From Echinarachnius parma (Eukaryota; Echinodermata; Echinoidea; Clypeasteroida; Echinarachniidae): a stretch of 64,000 nt of DNA. Under the pieces are notes generated by a model. It searched no databases, had not been told where the DNA came from, and worked only from the letters and a program-made list of their open reading frames with translations. Below are positions 1-14,533 of the stretch, piece after piece. The stretch lies in the NCBI GenBank assembly GCA_037951105.1, contig JBAMJV010003105.1, positions 1 through 64,000 on the forward strand. The letters are read 5' to 3'. Every line of letters begins with the position of its first letter. The first letter of the stretch is position 1. A program made the position numbers and the translations under genes.

Positions 1-4
1 TACA

Positions 5-93
5 CAACACCAACAATTAATAATTATACCTATTTGGTTGCATCTGGTCACTGAACTAATGCAACCAAATAGGTATAATTATTTGGTGTTGTT
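5..93. repeat. Foldback hairpin, MITE-like
   Basis: Perfect inverted arms at about 23-43 and 60-80 with shorter outer arms (CAACACCA / TGGTGTTG). Small foldback element or its core. Confidence 0.6.
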
Positions 94-119
94 TATGCAT
101 GCAATGCATGATCATGCCT

Positions 120-1250
120 ACAACATGCATAATATAAAGATATTATTTAATGGAAATTATGATCTTATTATATTCGTCATTGTTTTGTAAAGATGTAGTG
201 GAGCAATGTTCTCAATTCGCTAGACATGTGAATGTATTTCTTGATCATTCAAAAGAAGGTGTAAATATTTCACGCATGAGATTGGTTTGAAAATAAATGA
301 AGTAAACACACATACTTGAACTAATTGTTGATAATTTGCTCTCTATATAAGTCCGTTAAGGCAAATGTTTGAATGAAATTGTATTCAATCAGGTCATGTC
401 GATGTTACTTTTTGGTATTAGCACCTATAACTGTATAACATGTCAATTTATCAGCTAAGAAATTAAGGCATTGAATATTGGTAATCATAAGGTCGTAAGA
501 GCACAATTTGTAATAGTACATTAGATTTTATTTGGGCATAAGTCTAATGATCAGGAAAGAGTGACAACACTTAATTTGATGAAAATTTCTCAGCAAACAG
601 TAATTTGGAAAAGCAAAAATAGGTATACTGAACGTCGCGCGTTAATATTACATGAAATTGTCCTAATTGCACTAAACGAGTCGCGTATAATAGGAAGCAC
701 GCGGCAACATGGAAGGGATGGGAATGGGAGGGGTGCCCTTGACTATTTGGCCCACAATCACCTATGAGTTATTTTCAAAATTTCTTAATAGTTTCCCTAT
801 TATCAGCTGGAACAGAAACAAAAAAGGGAAAATGCCAGGGGGTTCATGTCCCCATGGGCGTACATAAAAATCTGATCTGTGGTGGGGGTGGGGGGGGGGG
901 GGGAGGGGGTGTTGCCCGTATATCACGGTCTGTTACCTAAACATAATTATCTTCCCCCTGAAAATATAGTTTTGCATTTACATTACATACGAAATGTATT
1001 ATTGAAAGGTGTTTTTGTTCCAATACGCGTTGACTAGTATTAACCCCTCGAGGAAACAGCCTCCACCCCCCCCCCCCCCCCTCGAAAACGAAAACAAAAG
1101 AAGAATGACAATGGTTTAGGAAAACATCTGCTTATAAATCGTCCATCATTTTGTACCTAAAACAATTCGCATTGTTTTTAGGAGAACTGTTATTAGTATT
1201 TTGATTAGACACAGGTGATGACAGCCACCCATCTGATCGTACCACGATAC
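120..1250 (+). repeat. Interspersed repeat, copies near 27.5 and 30.2 kb
   Basis: Bases 120-510 resemble 27580-27950 and, inverted, the 3.34-4.16 kb repeats. Bases 545-1250 resemble 30184-30915, including the track through a G-rich segment into a CA array. No coding frame; boundaries are unclear. Confidence 0.55.
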
Positions 1251-1255
1251 TAAAA

Positions 1256-2130
1256 CACACAAAGGCGGCCACACACGCACACACCCAGACACACATTTGC
1301 ACGCATGCATACACACACACATACACGCGCATACGCACACATACGCACACATACATACATAAGTGGCGGATCTACGGGGGGGGGGGGGGGGGGGGAGGTT
1401 AGGGGGTTTATCCCCCACCCCCTTGGGCTGCCAAGTGAACATGTGATTGTGCATAGAAAAACGCCATCATGTGTCCAGACCCACACAGTATCCGCATCGT
1501 CATTGGGTCAACCCCCCCCCCCCCCCCCCCCCCTTAGCAAAAAGCTAGATCCGCCCTTGCACATGCACGCACATACGCATACACACGCACACATACACGC
1601 AAACACACACACACCAACACACACACACACATACACTGACACATTCGCATGCAAGCGTACATACATACACGCACATACGCATACACACGCGTACAAACAT
1701 ACATGCACGGACATGCGTATACACACGCGCACATACAAGCACACGCACACACACACACACACACACATAAACACACACACACATACTTACACGCTCATTC
1801 GCATGCAAGCGTACATACACGCACATAATACATTCAAACGCATGCCTTCTCACACATACACGCACATACCAATACACACGCACACATACACGCACGCACA
1901 TACACACACATACGCATACATATACATATATAGATATACACGATATACGCATGTACGCGCATACATACACGGATATATGCATACACATACACAAACACAT
2001 GCACACATACACACATGCACGCACATACTTATACACACGCACACATACACGCACATACGCATACATATACACACACGCAGATACGTATACACACACGCAT
2101 ACATACATCCATACACACGCATATATATAT
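1256..2130. repeat. CA/ATAC-rich microsatellite with embedded poly-G and poly-C
   Basis: Long ACAC-ATAC-CGCA tracts at 1256-1360 and 1556-2130. Between them a block 1362-1556 starts GTGGCGGATCTAC plus poly-G and ends poly-C then TAGATCCGCC, so it is a foldback element inserted in the array. Long open frames here are repeat artefacts. Confidence 0.85.
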
Positions 2131-2139
2131 TTTATTTTT

Positions 2140-2308
2140 TTTATTGATTTTTATTTCTCCAAATTAACATAACATTTACAATTGAATAACATTTCAAATA
2201 GTAAAAGTTTACATTTCAAGTGTACAAATAAAGTGTAATTCACAAAAAAAAGGCACAATGGAGACTTAACAAAAGATTTAAAAAAGAGGTAGACATGCTA
2301 CTTCTCAC

Positions 2309-2350
<42 letters not shown>
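2140..2350 (-). repeat. Interspersed retroposon-like repeat, 5' poly-C
   Basis: Reverse complement of 28950-29125. On the minus strand it runs from a G-rich start to an A-rich end with an AATAAA-like signal. A 40-bp poly-C at 2311-2350 is its G-rich end. A short CA array follows at 2458-2570. Confidence 0.6.
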
Positions 2351-2351
<1 letters not shown>

Positions 2352-2726
2352 TTCCTCGGAAATCTGTGACATTCCAATAAAACAACAAAACAAGAATGTT
2401 TACAAAATACATATGTAAATCAATATTTGTTTTAATATTACAAGCTCAAATTCTGCAATGCAAACATATATTTACATACATACACGCACATACTTATACA
2501 CACGCATACATACATACATACATGCACACACACCCACACATACGCGAACACAATCTCCACAAGCACACATGAAACCGAGGAAGTTATCTTCTTTATATAG
2601 CCTTTATTTGAACAGTCAAGAAATTAGAATAAGAAATTCAAATAAAGTAAGAACAAAATACAAACATGAATGAAATGTTGGTTCTCTTACACTTTAACTT
2701 ACACGTACACTAACACTTACACTTCA

Positions 2727-3258
2727 GGGGATAGTACAGTTTGGGTCAAACATAATTTTAGTAACTAAACCTTGTCAGTTATCATTCAAAACTAACAGTT
2801 ATAATTCAATGATATTTGAATGGTAGACAAACTTATGAACGGCTGAGTTACAAGGCTGTTTCGATTAAAAAGCAGCTGTTAACAAAAAAGGGGCCTTCTA
2901 GAATTCTCAAGTTTCAACCATTTTTAAAATCAAAATATTCGAATTTGATGTTTGCTAAAAAATATTATTCAATAGAGAGATGATCAAGAACAATTTTTAA
3001 TCCATTTCGGTATATTTTCAGAAATGTGCAGGATTCATAAACATTTGCTAAAATTATCAAATAATCGTTGGTCCCCATACAGTTATTCCAATCATATATA
3101 TTTATGGATATTTCAGCTGTTTCTGTATCGATTTTGATCAAACAAATTTATCCTTCGATTAAAATTGTGTGCTTTTTCAAATGTTACGCTTAATTTGTCA
3201 TTACCTCACAAACAATTATTACTTGAACCACCCTCTAAACCAAAACTTAACTACCCCT
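2727..3258 (+). mobile_element. TTAA-type non-autonomous transposon, copy 1 (old)
   Basis: Homologous in opposite orientation to 12698-13225 over its whole length. Ends GGGGATAGTACAG and CTTAACTACCCC with TTAA on the right and a decayed TTCA on the left. No coding capacity. Confidence 0.65.
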
Positions 3259-3339
3259 TTAAATATTGCTTTAAAATTACCATTACACGCTTTATTACAA
3301 TAACATTTCTTTGCTATACAATTTACATGTTCTACTAAT

Positions 3340-4160
3340 ACAAACAAGTAAAATCGACATGACCTAATAAAATTTATTTGAAATATTTTGCCTAGATAAA
3401 GACTTGTATAGATAGCAACGCATCAACGATGAGTTCAATTACGTTAGATAGCATTTTCTTTATCAATTGATTTTATATACATTCAAATATTTACACATTT
3501 CAATGATCAAGAGACCTTCACATATTTAACGTATCAGTGACATCGTTGTATGCTTACGAATATTATCACAAGTAATGGAAAAGTAAAATTTTGCTACATC
3601 TTTACAAAACCATTTCCATTTACTACTATCTGTATGTAAATTATACCAAATATATACAGACTTATATAGATATCAAATCAATAATAAGTTAAATTATTAT
3701 TCTATTTGCCTTATAAATGTATGTATTTCATTTATTTTAAATGCAATCTTATAAGTCAAATATATACACATTTAAATGATCTAGATGCAATATAAACACT
3801 CACATATCTAACGTATTATGAACAGCGTTGTGTACTTACGAATATTAACATAATTAATGGAAAAGTAAAATTGTGCTACATCTTTAACAACCAATGACGA
3901 ATATAATCAAGGTCACAATTTCCATTTACTACTTTCTTTATGTAGATTCTACCAAATATATACAGACTTATATAGATAGCAAAGCATCAATAATAAGTTC
4001 AATATGTTATATTGTATTTGCCTCATGAATGTATGTAATTTCATTTATTTTAAATGCAATCTTATTAGTCAAATATATACACATTTCAATTATCTAGATG
4101 CAATATAAACACTCACATATCTAACGTATTATGAACATCGTTGTTTTACGAATATTAAAG
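3340..4160. repeat. Tandem ~310-bp repeats
   Basis: At least two and a half diverged copies, sharing TTTCCATTTACTACT and ATATACAGACTTATATAGAT. A further partial copy lies at about 4641-4760. No gene is seen in 4160-5990. Confidence 0.65.
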
Positions 4161-5999
4161 GCGAATGACAGAAGTGGGAAGCGCCCCAGCCTCTAAAAAA
4201 TAAATGTACACTCTTATTACCAACCATGTGAAAGAATATAATTTTACTAATATGGGATTATACAAATTTTGCCAAGAAACCGCCTACTAATTGATATATT
4301 TGCAAAATTATATATTGATCTACTGTACCATTGATATCGCCAACGCGGAATCGCGCACACGCTACGTGAAAATAACCGCGTGCGTTACTTGAGGTGTTCG
4401 CTATAAGGGATTGTCCCCAGCTTGTCGATATCTTTAGCCCAGCGCTAGCGGCGTGGACAGGTGAGAACATGAGGTGGATTTATACATTTCACGGGCTGGT
4501 ATTAGATTTCTTCCGATATTTCTGTATTTAACGATGATTAGGTTCGGATTTTACCACATAAGCCCTATTTGAATACTTATTCAACAATATTGATCAATAT
4601 AGATGTTTTTGGCTACTTTCCCAAAACTGGTATTGGGCTTTAACATAATTAATGGAAACGTAACATTTGGCCACATCTTTACCAAACAATGACGCATATA
4701 ATAGGGTCACAATTTCCACTTACTACTATCTTTATGTAAATTATACCAAAAGGTTTGAAATTACATGTTACAATTCATTAAATGAAATCTAATACATATT
4801 TTTAACGAGCCCTTCAATGTAAAACAATCGTTCTCCTTCTGCGGGACACTTCTGCTTTCACAGCTAATTTTCTCAACTATGTATTGGCATTAATATATAT
4901 GTTCCTTCATATTATATTTCTAAACATTGAGCTGTAGGCTTAACATTTTTGTTTAAACTTGAATTAATTGCATTCGATTGAGCTATTTTCTCTAGTGTTG
5001 AGATATAATGACACTTTTGAATGAAACAAAAATAAACCCATTCGAATGCTAACAAAACAAATTTGACCTACAAAGTATACCTTCGAGGACATAATCTGCG
5101 AAATTGAATGCACGCAATGTCATTTGTTTGGTCAGTTTACAGAATTAACCGGCAAATTTACAACTTTACAATCGATTGCAACTCCTTCTGCAACGGGGCT
5201 TAAATCTCGCTGAAAAGATCCATCTGATCGCAATGCTGTCAGATAAACATGTACATCGATGAAAGTACATGGGGGTAATGATGATAGGTACCATCGACAC
5301 GATTATGTGAATATAATACAACTGATAGAATAACAACTTTATACTAATTATATTATATGTAGTTAATCTGTTAAATAGTTTCACGTGAAAAAGGGTATAC
5401 GCTTGAAGTTTCTCATCATATATATCAAATAAATATAATAAACAAATTAACAGAACTCTTCAAAATGTCAATATATATGACTAATGCACGCATATTATGT
5501 GAAACGTAAAATGAATTAGATATTTCAAATTCATATGAATATAGGCCTATATCATTAAAATATATCACATGGCGAGCTATGAACATTTGTATCAATATTT
5601 CACTAAAAGTGAGCATATAATCCCCTAAAAGGCAGATTATTCCTTCATAATTATTCTTACTCGCGATATCAAAATTGGCAACGCGAAGCCGTTTCATCAG
5701 ACAGGGGCAAACGACATAAACGAGGAAATTCAAATGTAATTCCAATAGTCAACTTGACTCAATTCCTTAGACAAGTTTACCTTAAAAGCTTAATCCCCCA
5801 TTAATATACCGTTACAGAAGCTTGATTAGAAGTCAAGTGTTTATACAATTCATTGAACACTTGTCTGTGTTACTCATGTATGAACAAATCGAACGCAGGA
5901 CCCTCGTATTGACAGACGTAAGCCCAACTCAATATACCACGAAACTGTATTAATGAGGCTGTATAGTCAGAATGACTGGTTTAAGTTGCGTTAGCAGGG

Positions 6000-6110
6000 A
6001 GGGAGGGGGGGGGGGGGGGGGGGGGTGGCCACTGGATTAGATGACCGAGACCGAGACCAAAAATAGTCGACCTGTTTTGTTTGTTTGTGTGTTTATTTGT
6101 TTGTTTGTTC
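6000..6110. repeat. Poly-G tract and (TTTG)n
   Basis: Poly-G at about 6007-6025 and TTTG repeats at 6075-6110, in the predicted 3' flank of gene A. Confidence 0.8.
6092..6097 (-). promoter_or_regulatory. Candidate polyadenylation signal of gene A
   Basis: AATAAA on the minus strand, about 90 bp after the TAG stop. It lies in a TTTG-type simple repeat, so it could be chance. Confidence 0.3.
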
Positions 6111-6188
6111 GTTTGCCGACTACGAGTCTGACAATTGAAGTTGAAAAGGCATGATGTTTTTGTACTGAACAATTGTCAGAAATGTACT

Positions 6189-6325
6189 CTACAAGACTAT
6201 TTGACAAATGACAGCCTCGTTATCACTGCAGTAGACGTCATTCCAGCCATTGCCCCAATAGTTCAAGTGGACACAGTTTTCAGGGAGATTCATGTAGACA
6301 CCCGATGGATTCCCTGATGCCCAGT
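6189..6325 (-). CDS. Gene A terminal exon: CTLD C-terminal part and stop
   Basis: Encodes [21 protein letters not shown] and AVICQIVL followed by TAG. The WND motif and the final ICQ strand are the classic second half of a CTLD. The sugar-specificity tripeptide position reads NPS rather than EPN or QPD, so ordinary calcium-dependent mannose or galactose binding is doubtful. The acceptor CCACAG is good. Confidence 0.88.
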
Positions 6326-9300
6326 CTGTGGGGTTGAAATCAAAAGGAAAAATAGTGACTATAAAAATAGAACAGATCACTTGTTGATTACAGATTTTTA
6401 TTTATTTTTTCAGAAATTAACAAATAATGAACACATTTTTGTTGTTGATCAATTTCAGGTCGTCACCATTTATGGGCAACTCCAGCGTCACGGACATTAC
6501 AAATCAGAGAATTTTCATGACTTTCCAATGCCACTACTAATTCATACCTCTAACTAATGTCTAACTTTTATTTTGATTACAAAACAATATCCTAGTTAAG
6601 TATGCAAAAAAAGTTTCAGAACATTTATCCAATTCGTTACTGAGTAATTCTGCGAAATGTGCGACGTCACGGACATTACATCTTTTGGACATGACTTTTT
6701 GCATCCATATACATCTTTGCAAAAGTCTGTGAGTTCTGAGACCTCACAAAGGTGATTTAGGTATTTAATTATAGACAAGGCAATGATGAATTGAATCCAA
6801 GTTGTTTTGGGGGAAACGGGCCAGGCATATGTGATCTAGACAACAAAACGTTGCGTCACGGACATTACATTTTCAGCGTCACGGACATTACACTTTTGTC
6901 CACTTTTTCTAAACTCAGAAATAACCCGCAAAAAATGCTCCATTGTGCATGACACTTTTTTAATTGTACATTTGATATGTAATCAAACAGTTTTGAGAAC
7001 AAAAATTATATTTCAATTTTTTTTTCAATTAGCAAAACATTATTTTTAAAATATTAATAATTTTTTACAAAATATTATGCATTTTTAATGAGGTACAATG
7101 CGGTTTTGTGCCAAAAAATGGTAAAATCTAAAAAAAGTTATGTACATCATGGGCATAATACATGAAAAATCATGGACTAAGAGTATAATTTTTGCAATTT
7201 GATCATACTATATGAGATTTAACCATCTCTTTCTCCTCCCAGTAAGTTATAGTCAAGTCTTTATTGATTATTGAGACATGCATGTTCAAATTAAGCAAGG
7301 AATTTAGTTTCATAAATAGTTCAGAGTACTGACTCAAAGTTCACTATCTGATTAACGATACAATTTATTAAAACTTGAACCAGGAAGGTAGTAGTCCCCC
7401 TGTTACTTGGGATTATCTTATTTCTTGGCTAAAGTAAGACATTTACATAAGAAAATAATGCTTGATATTTTTTTGCTCTGCTTTTTTATACTTTTCACTG
7501 TGTATGTAATGTCCGTGACGCAGCCGTGACGTAATGTCCGTGACGCCATTCTGGACAAGCCATCAAATATTTTAGTAAATGCTCTTGATATACTTTATGA
7601 TATAACATTCTAGCTTTGCAAATGAATTTTGAATTCAATTGAATTAGGACTTCTGCTTCTACAAAAACTTTTATATCTAAAACGTCACGGACATTACACA
7701 TCAATGTTGTAAGAATCAAGATTTTATCCAATAACTGTTTTCAAAAAGTAAAGATTTTTACACAATTTCCTTTTCTATGATGTTAAAACAAAGCATAAAC
7801 AAGACATTAGAAGTAGAATTATTGTTCTGAAGTGATCCATATTTTTAAATTTTATTTCACAAACAACAGATGCAAATTTCATCATTTTTGGGGGAAATAC
7901 ATACAATTTTTGTCCCAACTTCAATGGCCAAAAAAAAAATATTCTGCATTGAATTTCAAACTTTTTTCCTTTAGTTATCAAAATATGGTCCTTCCTCATT
8001 ACTATCCAGTAGTTAACAAGGCTGTCCCATGAGTTTCATTTTTCCATCCTTGGGTGACATTTTTCGTGGAATTGCCCTTATACAATGCTTGTCATGTGCA
8101 AACACATAATCTGTACTTAAATTGTCCCAAAAGTGCCCTTTAAAATCGCACCACTTAAAGATATTTATGTTTAAACAGTTTATGAGATAAAGACAGTTTA
8201 CAATGGTTGGAATTATGAACAGTTTTAGGTTAGTAAACGAGTCTATTTTGCAGGAAGACAACAGTGAGAGGATAACTCACCCCCAGTGGCGTCGATCCGT
8301 TTTTGCAATTGGGGGAGGGGGGCGAAATTTGAAGAAAAAAAAGTGACCACTGAGGGAGCTAAAAGCCGCACATTGGCATGCCCGAAAGTTTTGTTATGCG
8401 CTCATTCAAAGTGTACGGACTTTTCGATTTGTACGTTCACTAGTGGACTGGTACAGTGACGTCATTTTTTGAAGCAGTGCGCATGCGCATCTACGTGCCC
8501 GTCGTTCGTACCAGATATCTAATACGTGCACACCCCTGTTTTGCCGTCGGTCTAGATCTGTGACGACAAGCACTATTTGGCTACTAAAAACAACGTCATA
8601 TATAGCTGTATATTTCTTGTTTCTCTGATGTGGTCTCTGTAAACAGGTTAACTGAACTATATAATTTAAATGAACTTGTCTATAAAGGTTACCTGTTTAT
8701 AGCGTCCACTCTTCTTGTCTGCATTGGGTGGTCACTATACACAGGTTTTACTATCTCATTTTAATTCTATGGAGTCTGTCAATAATAAGTTACCTGATTA
8801 TAGCGCCCACTTCCAATGTTTCATTTGGCTGGTCACTATACACAGGTTTGACAGTACACTGTGTTATGAAATTTGTCTATAAAGGTCACCTGTTTATAGC
8901 GACCACATGTCTTGTTGCACTTGGGTGGTCACCATACAACGTTTACTGTATATGATTTTATGGAACAGGTCTATAAGGGCACCTGTTTATTGCGGCCAAT
9001 GTTCTTGTTTTCCTTTGGTGGTCGTTATACACAGGTTTGACTGTAAACAATATGTTGGCACCTGTCTATAAAGGTCACTTGCATTTTAGTGTCAATTGTT
9101 TTGTTTCCATTGAGTGGTCACTATACAGAGGTTTGTCTTAATAAGATTTTATAGAACCTGTCTATAAAGGTCACCTGTTTAGAGCGGCAATTTTGTTTTC
9201 ATTCAATCTGGTGGTCATTATACACAAGTTTGACTGTAAACGGTATTTCGGAACCTGTCTTCAAAGGTCACCTGATAATAGCGGCCAATTTTCTTGTTTT

Positions 9301-12300
9301 CCTTTGGTGGTCTTTCTACACAGGTTTGACTGTAAACGACTTTTCGGAACATGTATTTAAAGGTCACCTGATCATAGTGGCCAATTTTCTTGTTTTCCAT
9401 TGGTGGTCATACACAGGTTTGACTGTAAACAATATTTCGGAACCTGTCTATAAAGGTCACCTGATAATAGCGGCCAATTTTCTTGTTTTCATTTGGTGGT
9501 CTTTACACACAGGTTTGACTGTAAACGGTATTTTGGAACTGTCTGCAATGGACACCAGTTTATAGCGGCCAATTATTCATATCCCTTTGGTGGTCATTAT
9601 ACACAGGTTTGACTGTATGTTGGCACCTGTCTATAAAGGTCACTTGCAATCAAGTGTAAATTGTATTGTTTCAATTGAGTGGTCACTATACAGAGGTTTG
9701 TCTTAATAAGATTGTATAGAACCTGTCTATAAAGGTCACCTGTTAAGAGCGGCCATTTTTCTTCTTTCAATCTGGTGGTCACTATACACAGGTTTGACTG
9801 TATTGGATATTAAAACCCTTTTGTTTACAAAACTAATCTTCTATTCTCTGCAAACTTCGCACGAGCAATGCATGGCGTAACTATCCCGAGACTTGAACGC
9901 GCGTCGTCGTATGAAATCGAAAAGGTAAATAGCAACAGTCAACGTGCCTAGTCAACTCAATGTGGTACTTCACTGGGACGATAGGTCAACGGTCCTCGTA
10001 TCAGCGATCGAAAACTCCTTGTTGATGGCTCGAAGACCTGACTTTGTTGAGTCAAGGGGCACCCACATTTGGGGACAATAATGGGGGTCCAGGGGGCTTT
10101 TAGATTTAAGACATTTGCAACTCCTATCATGTGTGTTAAAATTGTATAAAATAGTGAACCTACTCGTAGCGTATTTTAAAAGGGCAAAGCGAGGAAAATA
10201 TTGAGCCTTCCATGAGTTGGATACACGTGATCCTGTATACTATAGAGCCATCGATAGAAGCAAGGGCGTCAACAGTCGCTTTAAAAGGTGGAGGGGGACA
10301 CTGCGAGGAAGCGAAGCGACAGGTCGGGGTAGGGTGTGGGAGGGGGTGTCCCCCTCCCAGAGTAGGGAGCTTTTGTATTTTTGGGCGTGAAATTGTGCGA
10401 TTTGGTGCACACCTGAGACAGAAATTTCACGTAATATGAAGTGTATAAGTACGGAACCAAACATACATAATGAAAAAGAGAGGGGGACAATCTCCTCCAC
10501 TTTCAAATGTGGGGAGACATGATATTCCAATTTGATGTGTTCAGCGCATATGGAAAGAATTGACTGAAAGATATATCATTTCAGACTATTTTATTTTCTG
10601 TGACAGTGTGCTATAGATGAGGGTTTAATAAACTTCATTTGAGGTGTGCGTTTGAGAAACTACACTGCCAAACACATTTCGAAAGGTGAGTTCCCGCAAC
10701 CGAAATGAAACTTGCAATATGAGAAACTGTATGCGAGCGAAGCGCGCGGCACAAAAAAGGAGATTTACAGTCCTTTTCAAACTAAAAATAAGCTATTTTG
10801 AAGATTGATTATTGATAAATGTGTCTTTCCCCTCTTTGGCATTATATCACTCGATTTTTTCTTCCTCATTTTCGGAATTATTGGTGGGGAGGGGGCCAAA
10901 CGATATGTTCGCCCCCCAATATTTTCATTGGTGGGGCGACTGCCCCCCCCCCTTGCCCCCCCCCCCCCCCCCCCCCCCCATGATCGACGCCTCTGCACAT
11001 GCTCACCCCTATACTCGGAGATCGTCCTGCTGGCATCGGCCTCGCATACGACCTCCTTTTCGTCTCCTCTGCGATGACAGTTTATCCAAGTAAGTGCAAC
11101 CCCTCTACCATCACCACCACATCTCTGAGCGAGATCAGACACTGAGCGGCAGAATGCCTTGACGTCACGAGTCTCCTTCTCAGAGCTTGGACAAACAAGC
11201 GATACATTGCGCGCGGTTGTGTTGATGGTGATCGGACCGAGGCCACGGCAGTAGTCACGTGCTTTGTTCCAATTCATTACATTCGGGGCTACACGATAGC
11301 ACTTGCCATCGTAACACTTCCACTCTGCGAATTTAATAGAATTAGACAAATTCGAAGTCAGAAATTGTTAGCTATCATTCTACATTATTATGTTAACTGG
11401 GATTTTCATAATAGCATTGTAACACAGAAGATACAAATCGCGTGGTTAGGTTTCATATTATTTAGTATAGGACTAAGGTTTGTCACAATAACATCGGACA
11501 ACAGATTTCAGTAGTTTTCACTTTTGCCAAATGCAAAATGCATCTCTGTATTACAATTATTGCGATAACTTATACTTATTCAACTGATACGGTGTATCAA
11601 GTCATGTCTTGAGATAAGTGGTACTAGGCCTGGTCCTGTGACATTGTCGAACTCACGCCCCCAGTGTATTTTATTAACATACCACTTTTGCGAGCATCGT
11701 GTTGCCATTTAACCCCATCAGTCACGAGAGTGCCAATTATGGAATCAGACGTAAATCAATTTAAATAACAACACTACAATTCCGGTTTTCAAGAACAAAT
11801 TACTATGTGCAAAGATAATTGGACTTCGCCAGGAATTGAAGACGAGACCACTATTTAAAATCTTTGTAATGCTCATTCTAATATATCAATTTAAACATAA
11901 GAGAACAATTGCCTTGAAATACATAGTAGTGATTCACATACCGCAAGAGTCACCACTCCACCCGGCTTCGCAGACACATGTGAACTCGTTCAACCCGTCT
12001 TTGCAGCGTCCGTTAACACATGGGTTACTGTCGCATTCGTCTATTTCTGAAATAGTTATCAAAATATAATAATTGAAAAAGCAATGATAATGGTGATGAT
12101 AATAACAAGGGTACTCTAGTGATAATACTACTTTGCCGCCCTCTTCAGTTCATAACTCAGTCTGATACTAATGCGATACAAAGACATCCGCTGCAAGACG
12201 CAATACACATCAGTGTTGATATTATAACACCAAATATTGCAATTGAAATTATTCCATAACTACATGTCAAGTTATATTTATTACAATTAATATCAGCAAT

Positions 12301-14442
12301 ATCGTACATGCTCTTATAACCTGAGCCAAGTGTGACACGGGTCACTGGCGCATTCGTCTATATCTGAAGTGGTAATTAAAATATAATAATGGAAATAGCA
12401 ATGAAAATTAAGATGATAATAACAAGGGTACTCTAGTTATAATATTACTTTGCCGCCCTCTTGAGTTCACCACTCATTCGTGTTAAAAAAACGATAAAAA
12501 TACTACCGTTGCAAAACGCAATAAAACGCCAGTTTTGACAATCATAAAGTATGGCGCCGCTACTTTGAAACCAAATAATGCTATTAAAATGAGTCCACAT
12601 ATCAAGGTACATGTTCTTATCATTGTTTAATATTGTTTATATCTTGAATTGCTTCAACAAAACATAACAAGTAAATAAATAACACAACATAAATTAAAGG
12701 GATAGTTGAGTTTTGGTAGAGAGGGCGCTACACAAAATAATTTGTTTGTGAGATAATGACAAACTTAGTGTCAAATTTGAAAGAGCATACAATTTTAATT
12801 GCAGAATAAACTTTATTTGATCGAAATCGGTTCAGAAATGGCTGAAATATCAATAAACGTAACCATTTGTAATTAATGTGGGGCCCCACAAGTATTCAAT
12901 AATTTTGAACCAGCCGTTTCCTCTTGTCAAAAATTTTCAAAAGAGGTTTTAGATAGTTGTTGATTATCTCTCTATCTAATCACTATTTCAACAAAACATC
13001 ACATGCACAATATTTGTTTAAAATGGTATAAACAAATGTGTTTTTTGAAAGCGCCCTCTTTAGTTTAAATAGCTCTTTTTGAATGATAACAGGCTTTTTA
13101 CTTAGTCGTTTGTAATTTCTTTATCCTTTTTGAGCATGGTGGAGTTATGTCTATTAGTTTGTAATGTAATGATGCAGGTTTCGGTTAATACAATTCAGTT
13201 TGACTACCAGATCTCAACTATCCCTTTAAGTTGGCTAGGTAATTATCATATCTTCAAATGCAATTGCCACAAATACCTAATTTTGACAATAATAGAGATA
13301 TTGCGATTTACAACAAAAATTATCCAGAAAAATAAAACAATTACCAATGCTGCAGTTACTGCCAGTCCATCCGGGCTCACAGATGCAGTTAAAATCATCA
13401 AATGTGCTGTTACACCGGCCATGTACACAGGGGTCGCTCCAACAAGCGTCTTTGGCTATGTAAGATACAAACAAACATACATACATTATCATAGTGTTTA
13501 GAACTCAGTCGCTTTATTTAGTGTTGATAGTTTCAAAGTAAAACCGCTATTTTAACACCAAATAATGCTATTGAAATGATTGCATCATTACATATCGAGG
13601 TATTTTTTTTATTGAAGTTAATATCAACAATATAGTCCATGTTGTTATCATTTGTACTAGTTCCCTCTCTTGTTTAGGTTGAACAAAACGTAACAAATAC
13701 CTATAAAAACATAATTCATGTTTGCTAGCTTATTATAATATCCCTCAAAGGCAATAATCTTAGTTTTAAAGCAATAGAAATATTGCGATTTACAACACAA
13801 ATTCCTCAGTCTTGAATAATGAATTACCAGTGCTGCAGTTAGTACCGGTCCATCCGGGCTCGCAGGTGCAGTTGAAATCGCTCAACGTGCTTTTACACCT
13901 GCCATGTTCACAGGGGTTGCTTAAACATGGGTCTCTGACTGTTTGTTGATAAAAGAAGAAGAACAAAGTCAATATGAGTAGCGTAAATCTTGATGACTTT
14001 AGAAAACACTTTGTTTCATTATTGCTCTTTTTGAAAGAATATGTTATTCTAATACGGATAAAATACACCAATGTCCACATGTCATTCGTCAAACAATCGA
14101 TCAATCAGGCACGCACGCACTCACTCACTTACTCACTCACTCACTCATTCAATCAATGAACCAATCGATAACTAAATCAATCATTCAATCAATAAATCAT
14201 TCAATAAGCTACTGTCTACATCAGTTTGTTTGTGGATGAAAAGATGAACAAGAGTGAGGAGCGGCAATTAGGAGCGTAAACGTTGGTGACTTTGGAAAAC
14301 AATTTGTTACGTTATCGTTCATTCTGAAAGTAAATTTTAAGTAAATGTTAACAAACACGGTTGTTAACAATTCCTTCGCTAAAACACGTTTCAAACCACC
14401 AAAATAATCGATTAATTTGCCACTCACTCATCACTCACTCAC

Positions 14443-14533
<91 letters not shown>

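Noticed and set aside
1305..2147. Long open frame rich in His and Thr on the plus strand
   Set aside because: It is the translation of a CA/ATAC microsatellite; all frames on both strands are open there for the same reason.
9230..9565. 111-residue plus-strand open frame with internal repeats
   Set aside because: The residue repeats follow the 95-bp satellite; neighbouring copies of the same satellite are closed.
8640..9805. CRISPR-like array
   Set aside because: The repeats are contiguous 95-bp satellite units without unique spacers, in an animal genome.
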